From positions 1 through 20,022 of the forward strand of contig JALHLL010000035.1 of assembly GCA_022844575.1 (NCBI GenBank): a DNA stretch of 20,022 bases, read 5' to 3'. Under the pieces are notes generated by a model. It had not been told where the DNA came from. It did no database searches and worked only from the letters and a program-made list of their open reading frames with translations. Shown here in pieces: positions 1 to 6,504 of this stretch. A program made the position numbers and the translations under genes. Position 1 is the first letter of the stretch, and each line of letters starts with the position of its first letter. This DNA comes from a bacterium (GTDB taxonomy: Bacteria > Bacteroidota > Ignavibacteria > Kapaibacteriales > UBA961).

Positions 1-1
1 G

Positions 2-907
2 GTATGGGGAGTATTGGACGGATGGCATGGACTTATTTATAATAGGTATAAAACACTTCACAAACTGGATGTAGCGGGTATTGCTTCGACTGGTGGGACT
101 ATTTTAGGTACGGTACGTGTACCGGAATTAGCTACCGATATCGGCTTGCAAGAAACGGTTGCTCAAAACCTTCATGATAATCGTTTCGATTATTTATTTG
201 TGTGTGGTGGCAATGGTAGCGTAAAAGCATCGAATACGATAAATAAGATATTACGTCGAGAAAATTTACGGACTCGGATTCTTGTTGCGCCTGGTTCCAT
301 TGATAATGATGTATGTAATAATTTCGGCTCTTCTATCGGTTTTTATAGTGCATTGGATAAAAGTTTGGAAATGTTGGAGTGGATAAGAGACACGGCGAGT
401 TCGCATAGAAGAGTTTACTTGATAAAATCTATGGGTCGCGATTCGGCATATTTGGCATTGTACGCCGGTATTGCTACAGGTGCGGAGCAAGTGATTGTAC
501 CGGATGAAGACGTGGACTTTGAAAAAATAGCGACGATGATAGATGAACGCGACCGTGATACGAGGATAATTGTAGCGGAAGGTTATACTAAATCATTGGC
601 GGAAATCACATCAATTCTCGAAGAAATCTTCAGAAAGCGCAATATTAAACATGAAATCCGAACAGTGGATATGAGTTATTTTCAGCGTGGTGGAACTGCT
701 GCCGTTACCGATATATTAAGAGCAAGTTGGGTGGCTTTCTGCATGGTGAAAAATTCATTTGAGCGTTGTGAGAGCGGCTTCTATTCAGCATTTTACACAG
801 GGCAAGCACCAAATATTATTCCTCTTGAGGAAGCATCTAACGATTTACGAACGAGTAGCCCTCATATACCTCAAGAAATAATAGACCTTACATTGGCATT
901 ACGCTGA
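2..907 (+). CDS. 6-phosphofructokinase family protein, 5' end cut by window edge
   Basis: The protein belongs to the PfkA family, which phosphorylates fructose 6-phosphate in glycolysis. The frame is open to the left edge; codons before position 14 read VWGV and continue into the family's GxxGLI segment, so the TTG at 14 is not the start and the N-terminal nucleotide-binding residues lie outside. Visible motifs in order: CGGNGS (phosphate/Mg loop), APGSIDND (catalytic loop, with the Asp base), IRDTASSHRR, SMGRD, and FQRGG. Gly at the positions equivalent to E. coli 104 and 124 points to ATP rather than pyrophosphate as donor. Two residues are odd: Asn (codon 212-214) replaces the Mg-binding Asp103, and Ile (codon 713-715) stands where Arg252 normally binds the sugar phosphate. 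The His of the usual LGHxQRGG motif is Tyr. Family is certain; full PFK activity is not. It could be a divergent paralogue with altered substrate or reduced catalysis. Confidence 0.88.
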   Translation, partial: VWGVLDGWHGLIYNRYKTLHKLDVAGIASTGGTILGTVRVPELATDIGLQETVAQNLHDNRFDYLFVCGGNGSVKASNTINKILRRENLRTRILVAPGSIDNDVCNNFGSSIGFYSALDKSLEMLEWIRDTASSHRRVYLIKSMGRDSAYLALYAGIATGAEQVIVPDEDVDFEKIATMIDERDRDTRIIVAEGYTKSLAEITSILEEIFRKRNIKHEIRTVDMSYFQRGGTAAVTDILRASWVAFCMVKNSFERCESGFYSAFYTGQAPNIIPLEEASNDLRTSSPHIPQEIIDLTLALR

Positions 908-940
908 TTGACACCATTGATGGTGATAGTATTATTTGAC

Positions 941-1350
941 TCAACGATTATCACCATTCGTTTCCAAAACCATTGTTAATATGGGATAGTCTTTTCCCTG
1001 ACCGTCTTTATCACTCCTTTGTTTTACAGTAAACCCATTTTTAATGTAGAATCCGCATCATCTTTATCTTGTTTATTTATATCCACATACGTTCACCCAA
1101 GTTTTTTGATAGCACATACCTTGTCTGGAATATTCGGAGTGAAGAAATAGCATTTCTTCTTGCTTTCGGATGCGTCGATAAATCCGATAAACTTCCCGTC
1201 AAATATTCCACAATAAACATCTAATGTGTTAAAATCAATATTCCGGATTAAGGAATTTATCTCTTCAAAGTCAAGTAAATACAAAAAGTGATGGGTTCTG
1301 TACTGACATTTCCCATGTTTTAAGTAAATCTTGACGGTACTTATTATCAT
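941..1350 (-). pseudogene. Decayed GNAT N-acetyltransferase (YjaB-like)
   Basis: An open segment at 1093-1350 (85 codons) carries the N-terminal half of a GNAT fold: a THHFL segment, then GIFDGKFIGFIDA (beta hairpin) and CYFFTP. It stops at a TGA (1093-1095). The same frame resumes at once as TYVDINKQDKDDAD, down to about 1052. One missing T then shifts the reading to the frame that continues as FYIKNGFTVKQ, a DGQGKDYPILTMVLE segment, and a TGA at 941-943. Put together, this follows E. coli YjaB (as I remember it) nearly end to end, including its NVNEQ...FYKKVGF and DDLGKPYPLL regions with equal spacing. The acetyl-CoA pyrophosphate loop (R/QxxGxG) is missing between the FFTP and TYVD segments, about 9 residues short. 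A stop, a frameshift and a lost cofactor loop together indicate a dead gene. The intact 85-codon ORF alone should not be taken as a functional protein. Confidence 0.72.
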
Positions 1351-1599
1351 ATTTTTTTATTGTTATTCATCCATTAATTAAATACTAAGTTGAAACTGTA
1401 ACCATCCGCATTTTTAATAGAAATATGCAAGTTTTTTTGATAATACTAAAGTCAGTTTATCGAGATATTCTATAGCATTGAATTGTATGCAAAATAGACC
1501 ACAGGCAAATTCAGAATATGTCGTACATACATAAAACTGATATTACTTAGTATTCCCAAAGCCCTATTTTTGTATTATGAAAACTAAATAAGGTATAGA
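1351..1599. other. Intergenic stretch upstream of the M16 peptidase
   Basis: AT-rich sequence between the GNAT pseudogene and the peptidase gene. Apart from the -7-like element near its right end I see no gene, hairpin or repeat of note. It may hold the lost promoter and 5' end of the decayed acetyltransferase. Confidence 0.5.
1565..1572 (+). promoter_or_regulatory. Putative -7 promoter element for the M16 peptidase
   Basis: TATTTTTG matches the Bacteroidota sigma-A -7 consensus TAnnTTTG exactly and ends 27 bases before the start codon. I see no clear TTTG at -33, so this is a consensus match only. Confidence 0.42.
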
Positions 1600-2859
1600 A
1601 TGAGCGTACAGATAGAAATAGAGGAGCGTTTTTTAGATAATGGTTTAAGGGTTGTTCTTGCACCGAACCATCGTGCGCCGCTTGTATGTGTAAGTGTCGG
1701 ATATAGAGTTGGTTCGAAGGATGAAATTCCTGAAAAAACAGGTTTCGCTCATTTATTTGAGCATCTGATGTTCGATGGTTCAAAAAATGTGAAACGTGGT
1801 GAATATGATGTATATGTCGCCGGTGCCGGTGGGCAGTGTAATGCCTATACATCGTATGACCAGACGGTTTATCATGAGGAATTGCCAATCGGTTCTCTGG
1901 AAATGGGTTTATGGTTGGAATCGGACAGAATGATAGAATGCGGTGTACAAGGTATAGGGCTGGAAACTCAACAGAAAGTAATTCTTGAGGAGTTCTCGCA
2001 AGTTGTTGAGAATCAACCGTACGGACGTTGGCGTATTGCTCAAGCCGCTTCGGCATTCGTACCGGAATGTTCATACAGTTGGGAAACTATTGGAAAAAGA
2101 GAGCATATTATTGCTGCGACAATGGATGATGTGCAGGAGTTTTATGGTATGTATTATCGTCCTGATAATGCCTGTTTGGTAATTGCAGGTGATATTACCT
2201 CCGATAAGGGATTCGAATTAGCGGAAAAGTATTTCGGTGATATAAAAAGGGGAACCCAAACCACACGAAGAAACACATTTTCACATTCCTCCAAAAAATT
2301 GGGGACTCATTCAGTCGTACACGATACCGTACCTTTTTCTGCAGTTTACCTTTCTTTTCATTATGATGGAGTCCAGCATCCTTCTGCGATGTCAGCCGAT
2401 ATAGTGGCAGGAATAATCGGTTCGGGGCGTAGTAGCCGCCTTTATAAGCGATTGGTGGATGAAATGCAAATTGCTTCATCGGTATGGGCTTTTGGCGATA
2501 CGAGAGAACATTGTTCTTTGCTTACACTTCATGCGACGGCTTCCAATCCTGACATCTCGGCAGACCTGCTTTCCGAAATTATTTTGGATGAGGTGCAAAA
2601 GTTGAGCAAAGAGGGGATTGAAGAAAAAGAAATGGAAAAAACCCGTAACTCATTAATTACGGGTCATGCGGCAGCCCTACAAACATCATCAGGTGTGGCA
2701 GATGCCCTTACCAATTATATCTTATTATGGGATGATGCTCAGGAGATTAACCGCGCCCTTGATAAATATTCGGCAGTGACTAAATCACAACTTTCGGATT
2801 TTGTAAACGATTATATGATTCCGACTAAAGTGGTGAGAACGGATATTATTCCGGCTTAA
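1600..2859 (+). CDS. M16 family zinc metallopeptidase (pitrilysin/insulinase type)
   Basis: A 419-residue single-unit M16 peptidase that would cleave peptides using one zinc ion. The inverted zinc motif HLFEH is at residues 51-55, and the third ligand is in the VILEE segment (Glu130/131), at the family's usual distance of about 76 residues. The GSGRSSRLYKRLVDE segment of the second, non-catalytic domain is near residue 275. No signal peptide or lipobox is seen, although relatives in this phylum are often secreted, so it is probably cytoplasmic or the export signal is unrecognised. The ATG at 1600 has a weak AAGG 6 bases upstream and a good -7 match. M16 proteins of this length usually pair with an inactive R/Y-type partner encoded next door. 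Here the next gene is convergent gpsA, so it either forms a homodimer or uses a partner encoded elsewhere. Confidence 0.93.
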   Translation: MSVQIEIEERFLDNGLRVVLAPNHRAPLVCVSVGYRVGSKDEIPEKTGFAHLFEHLMFDGSKNVKRGEYDVYVAGAGGQCNAYTSYDQTVYHEELPIGSLEMGLWLESDRMIECGVQGIGLETQQKVILEEFSQVVENQPYGRWRIAQAASAFVPECSYSWETIGKREHIIAATMDDVQEFYGMYYRPDNACLVIAGDITSDKGFELAEKYFGDIKRGTQTTRRNTFSHSSKKLGTHSVVHDTVPFSAVYLSFHYDGVQHPSAMSADIVAGIIGSGRSSRLYKRLVDEMQIASSVWAFGDTREHCSLLTLHATASNPDISADLLSEIILDEVQKLSKEGIEEKEMEKTRNSLITGHAAALQTSSGVADALTNYILLWDDAQEINRALDKYSAVTKSQLSDFVNDYMIPTKVVRTDIIPA

Positions 2860-2988
2860 TACATGTTACACTTAATATGTATTTTCGTTGTTCGGAAGAA
2901 AATCAAGTTTTCCTTTCTTTTTCAAACTTTTATTCAGTGAATTGTTTTACAACTTGTGGTTGTATGATGTGGTTTAGAGTGACTTGTA

Positions 2989-3984
2989 TTACCAATTTTC
3001 CGGTTTGCTTTGCCGTACCATCAAATCATTGATAGCTGCTCTCGGCGATTTATCCTCAAAGAGTATCTTATACATTTGTTCGCATATCGGCATTTCAACC
3101 CTTTGTTTTTGTTGTAGCTGATGAACCGATTTTGTTGTACTTACTCCTTCGGCAACCATCTGCATTTCGGAAAGAATATCTTTGAGTGTTCTGCCTTTGC
3201 CTATTTGTTCGCCCACATACCTGTTACGACTATGAAGCGAATTGCATGTAACAAATAAATCACCCAAACCCGATAAACCGGAGAATGTCATTTTATCGGC
3301 ACCGAATGCGGTTCCGAGACGAACCATTTCCGCTAAACCTCGTGTTATCAATGCGGCTTTTGTATTATCGCCCATTTCCAAACCGTCAATAACTCCTGCA
3401 GCTATGGCTATTACATTTTTTAATGAACCGCCGAGCTCACATCCTGTAACATCATCGGAGCTATATACCCTAAACCATGGGGTGGAAAAACATTGTTGTA
3501 CTAAACTTGCTGCTTCTTGATTTGCAGATGCTGCAACGACCGTGGTAGGTAACCCTTTTCCGACCTCTTCCGCATGACTCGGACCTGTAAGCACAACAAA
3601 ACGATCTTTATCCACTCCGCATATATCGTAAACGATTTCGGAAACACGCATCAAAGTTCCGTTTTCAATACCCTTAGCACCACTTACTACTATTTTATCC
3701 TGACATCGGAAACCGTTTTCTAAAATTGCCGGACGTATAAATTGTGTCGGTACAGTAAGTACATAGAGTTCTGCATTCTCCTCCAGTTCATCGGGTTCAT
3801 GTGTTGCCTTTATGACTTCAGGTATTTGTATTCCTTTTAGAAATGTGGAATTGGTGCGAGCTGTATTGATTTCATCCGCAACCGATTTTTCATGTGTCCA
3901 CATTGTTACACTATGATTGTTGGCAGCAAGAACGGTTGCCAATGCCGTGCCCCACCCGCCTGCGCCAATAATACCTATTCTCAT
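2989..3984 (-). CDS. gpsA: NAD(P)-dependent glycerol-3-phosphate dehydrogenase
   Basis: Reduces dihydroxyacetone phosphate to sn-glycerol 3-phosphate, the backbone for phospholipids, in the cytoplasm. The 331-residue product starts MRIGIIGAGGWGTALA, with the Rossmann motif GxGxxG at residues 7-12. A LTGPSHAEEV segment follows, then GGSLKNVIAIAAGVIDG, whose Lys189 matches the catalytic Lys192 of the E. coli enzyme, and the substrate-binding region FSGLSGLGDLFVTC with HSRNR. Length and order are typical. The frame stays open upstream to 4041, but that extension runs into a terminator hairpin and has no homologous content. The ATG at 3984, preceded by purine-rich GAGAAG, is the right start. plsY, whose enzyme uses this product, lies immediately upstream on the same strand but is separated by the terminator at 4024-4048. 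Confidence 0.97.
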   Translation of the reverse strand: MRIGIIGAGGWGTALATVLAANNHSVTMWTHEKSVADEINTARTNSTFLKGIQIPEVIKATHEPDELEENAELYVLTVPTQFIRPAILENGFRCQDKIVVSGAKGIENGTLMRVSEIVYDICGVDKDRFVVLTGPSHAEEVGKGLPTTVVAASANQEAASLVQQCFSTPWFRVYSSDDVTGCELGGSLKNVIAIAAGVIDGLEMGDNTKAALITRGLAEMVRLGTAFGADKMTFSGLSGLGDLFVTCNSLHSRNRYVGEQIGKGRTLKDILSEMQMVAEGVSTTKSVHQLQQKQRVEMPICEQMYKILFEDKSPRAAINDLMVRQSKPENW

Positions 3985-4023
3985 ACTATCTTCTCTTTTC
4001 GATAAAATCCAATGCAAATAAAC

Positions 4024-4048
4024 AAAAAAGGCGAATATCAAATTCGCC
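4024..4048 (-). terminator. Intrinsic terminator between plsY and gpsA
   Basis: Read on the minus strand: stem GGCGAAT, loop TTGAT, stem ATTCGCC, then six T. It is a perfect 7-bp stem with a 5-base loop and a U-tract, about 30 bases after the plsY stop codon and about 40 bases before the gpsA start. It should end plsY transcripts or allow only partial read-through into gpsA. Confidence 0.85.
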
Positions 4049-4077
4049 CTCTAAGGAAAAAAATGTATAATACCTAT

Positions 4078-4761
4078 TTACTGCTTATGTTTAAATATCT
4101 GCAGTTTGGAAAAACGATTTTCCGTTCCGGAAGCAAGACGACGTATATTAGCCCTATGTGTATAGAGAACAACCAATGCTATGGCTGCTGCAAAATAGAC
4201 AATCGTATGATAACCCGGAATATTATCATGGAGAATATTATACCGGAATATCATAGCTAACGGTATCGTAATGGCTGCGATAATAGAACCTAAGGAAATA
4301 TATCCGGATATGACGACGGCTATAAGAAAACCTGCAGCCGCTATGCCTACATCAATAGGAGCAAGTGCCACTAACATTCCGGCAGCAGTATTGATACCTT
4401 TTCCCCCTCTGAAATTGACGAATAAGGAAAATACATGACCCAGAACAGCTGCCGCTCCGGCAATCAGCTTGATAACAGTTTCATCTTCAAAAGGCGTTCG
4501 ATTATTAAAGGGCATTTCGCCGCCGAACATGTGGCTAACGAACAAAACCGCAGAAAGACCTTTTAGAATATCAACAACTTGTACGATAACTCCCCATTTC
4601 CAACCAAGCACACGAAAAATATTGGTGCTACCCATATTACCGCTACCTTTGCCACGTATATCGAAACCAAAAAATGCGCGGCTAATCCATACGCCTGTCG
4701 GTATAGAGCCGAGTAGATAACTCAAGGCAATGATAATGCCGAGTCTAAGTACAGGATCCAT
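4078..4761 (-). CDS. plsY: Glycerol-3-phosphate acyltransferase PlsY
   Basis: Membrane enzyme that transfers an acyl group from acyl-phosphate to position 1 of glycerol 3-phosphate, the first committed step of phospholipid synthesis. The 227-residue protein is polytopic and shows the family motifs in order: LLGSIPTGVW near residue 16, RGKGSGNMGSTN (GSGN...TN motif) near residues 36-47, GHVFSLFVNFRGGKG near residues 108-122, SLGSI near residue 157, and the C-terminal HRANIRRLASGTENRF. It is slightly longer than the usual 195-215 residues because of a hydrophilic stretch before motif 2. The ATG at 4761 has an ideal Shine-Dalgarno, AAGGAGGT, 4 bases upstream. It precedes gpsA, which makes its acyl acceptor. 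Confidence 0.96.
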   Translation of the reverse strand: MDPVLRLGIIIALSYLLGSIPTGVWISRAFFGFDIRGKGSGNMGSTNIFRVLGWKWGVIVQVVDILKGLSAVLFVSHMFGGEMPFNNRTPFEDETVIKLIAGAAAVLGHVFSLFVNFRGGKGINTAAGMLVALAPIDVGIAAAGFLIAVVISGYISLGSIIAAITIPLAMIFRYNILHDNIPGYHTIVYFAAAIALVVLYTHRANIRRLASGTENRFSKLQIFKHKQ

Positions 4762-5083
4762 AATTACCTCCTTCTTTAAGGATTACATTACTTCTCAAAT
4801 ATGCGTATATAAGTAAGAGCAAAATTCCTAATGGTTTATGAAAAAATACTCAAAATAGAATCTCAAAAGACTTTCTGTTATTATCCTAAATTAGAGAAAA
4901 ATAACTGTTCATTGGCTATATGAGACGTAAGATGTACCTTTTTTGTATTATTGAGTTTTCGTATTCATGTAAAAATTACTTAACAGGTTCAATAACATGA
5001 ATCGTTGTTAAATATGTATTTCTAACATTAGTTTCAAATATCTTCGTCTATACGAATATTGTTGAATCTATTCGGTACAAACT
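4762..5083. other. Divergent intergenic region between plsY and the clpB-like gene
   Basis: It carries the plsY ribosome binding site at its left end. The rest is AT-rich with stops in all frames. I looked specifically for remains of the missing clpB front half in the plus-strand frames and saw none. A one-mismatch -7-like element (TATTGTTG, 5057-5064) lies 19 bases before the clpB-like ATG; no exact promoter consensus was found for either gene. Confidence 0.5.
4766..4773 (-). promoter_or_regulatory. Strong Shine-Dalgarno for plsY
   Basis: AAGGAGGT on the minus strand, ending 4 bases before the ATG. It is a full match to the anti-SD and stands out because most genes here lack a recognisable site. 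Confidence 0.85.
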
Positions 5084-6424
5084 ATGGACTATACGGAAAG
5101 CACAAAAAGGCGTTTGAACGATATAGAACTTGAACTCGCAAATTTGCGTGAAAGACGTAATGAATTACAAGCACATTGGCGTTCGGAAAAGAATGCCATT
5201 TCTTCTATTAGAACATTAAAATCTAAGATTGAAGAAGCAAAAGTACAGGCGGCTGAATATGAGCGCAATGGCGAATATGGTAAGGTTGCGGAGATTCGTT
5301 ATGGAACAATCATAGAGTTGCAGAAAAAACTAAACGGTGCAAATGAACAACTGAATGAATTGCAGACGAATAGTAAGATGCTTAAGGAAGAAGTAGATGC
5401 CGAAGATATTGCGGAGATTGTAGGTAAATGGACAGGCATACCCGTACAGCGTATGTTGGAAACCGAAAGAACGAAGTTGATAACGATGGAGGATAGGTTA
5501 AAGCAAAGAGTTGTTGCTCAAACTGAAGCTGTTCGCGCTGTGAGCAATGCAATACGTAGGTCGCGTGCGGGACTACAGGATGCAAATCGGCCTATCGGTT
5601 CTTTTATATTTTTGGGTACGACGGGCGTTGGCAAAACTGAGCTTGCGCGAGCACTGGCGGAATTTTTGTTTGATGATGAAAGCTCAATGATTCGTATAGA
5701 CATGAGTGAATATATGGAAAAATTTTCCGTTTCACGGCTTATTGGGGCACCTCCGGGATATGTTGGATATGAAGAAGGCGGTCAGTTAACTGAAGCAGTA
5801 CGTAATCACCCATACAGCGTTGTATTGCTCGATGAAATTGAAAAGGCACATACCGATGTGTTTAATGTATTGCTCCAAGTTTTGGACGATGGTCATTTAA
5901 CTGATAGCAAAGGGAGAGTTGTCAATTTCAAAAACACTATTATTATCATGACTTCAAATCTTGGCACGGATTTGATACAAGATAAACTTAACGATATTAC
6001 AGATGAGAATAGAGATTCGATACTCGGTACTGTACGTACAAGTATTATTGACCTGTTAAAAAAAAGGATGAGACCGGAGTTTTTGAATCGAATTGACGAA
6101 GTAATTCTGTTCAAACCCTTAACGCAATCAGAAATAGCAACTATTTCCCGTTTGCAATGCGTAAAGATAGCGGAGCGCCTCCATCAGAGTAATATTGAAC
6201 TTCGATTTACCGAAGATGCGATTGAATGGATAGGCAAGATAGGGTATGACCCGCAATATGGTGCAAGACCCTTAAAAAGAGCTATACAAAGAGTAATAGC
6301 AGACCCTTTGGCTATGAAAATACTTGCAGGAGAATTCGGTTCGGGTGATAGTATTGAGGTCTCCGTAAAGGAAAATGGCCAATTTATATTTTCAGCAGCT
6401 GATACTTCGCAAGAATCAAAGTAA
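5084..6424 (+). CDS. ClpB-like disaggregase lacking the N-domain and first AAA+ module
   Basis: The 446 residues match the second half of ClpB (Hsp104 family), the ATP-driven hexameric protein disaggregase that works with DnaK. Residues 1-100 are the distal half of the coiled-coil middle domain. Then come WTGIPV (116-121), Walker A GTTGVGKT (178-185, with Thr for the usual Pro), pore loop GYVGYE (225-230), Walker B VVLLDE (246-251), sensor-1 TSN (290-292), arginine finger NRID (335-338) and sensor-2 GARPLKR (393-399). Lys184 matches Lys611 of E. coli ClpB, so about 427 N-terminal residues are absent. An in-frame stop (5063-5065) lies 18 bases before the ATG, so the shortening is real in this sequence. 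All catalytic motifs are intact and no frame breaks are present, which argues against simple decay. It may be a stand-alone NBD2 protein, a partner of a separate full ClpB, or a recent gene fragment. Confidence 0.9.
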   Translation: MDYTESTKRRLNDIELELANLRERRNELQAHWRSEKNAISSIRTLKSKIEEAKVQAAEYERNGEYGKVAEIRYGTIIELQKKLNGANEQLNELQTNSKMLKEEVDAEDIAEIVGKWTGIPVQRMLETERTKLITMEDRLKQRVVAQTEAVRAVSNAIRRSRAGLQDANRPIGSFIFLGTTGVGKTELARALAEFLFDDESSMIRIDMSEYMEKFSVSRLIGAPPGYVGYEEGGQLTEAVRNHPYSVVLLDEIEKAHTDVFNVLLQVLDDGHLTDSKGRVVNFKNTIIIMTSNLGTDLIQDKLNDITDENRDSILGTVRTSIIDLLKKRMRPEFLNRIDEVILFKPLTQSEIATISRLQCVKIAERLHQSNIELRFTEDAIEWIGKIGYDPQYGARPLKRAIQRVIADPLAMKILAGEFGSGDSIEVSVKENGQFIFSAADTSQESK

Positions 6425-6504
6425 TTTCGCACTATAGTATGTATTCAGTTGTTGTAAAGAACACTGTTTGGGGTCACAAATAATTATATTCTGCGAGTAG
6501 TTGC

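Noticed and set aside
1093..1350. 85-residue minus-strand ORF as an intact hypothetical gene
   Set aside because: It is only the N-terminal part of a GNAT fold whose remainder continues past a stop and a frameshift, so it is reported as part of a pseudogene.
1097..1443. Near-repeat CAAGTTTTTTGATA at about 1098 and 1429
   Set aside because: Low-complexity T-rich match, one copy inside the pseudogene; no target-site or element structure.
1547..2074. 175-codon minus-strand ORF opposite the M16 gene
   Set aside because: His-rich, unlike any family, and fully antisense to a confident gene; a shadow of codon usage.
2858..2883. AATACAT / ATGTATT hairpin after the M16 gene as a terminator
   Set aside because: Arms are AT-only except for one pair, the loop is 12 bases and the T-run is short; too weak to call.
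2948..2964. TACAAC / GTTGTA inverted repeat downstream of gpsA
   Set aside because: Six base pairs with no T-run on the minus strand; not supported as a terminator.
3985..4041. Longer N-terminus for GpsA
   Set aside because: The 19 extra residues include a terminator hairpin in their coding sequence and do not fit the family; the ATG at 3984 begins directly with the Rossmann motif.
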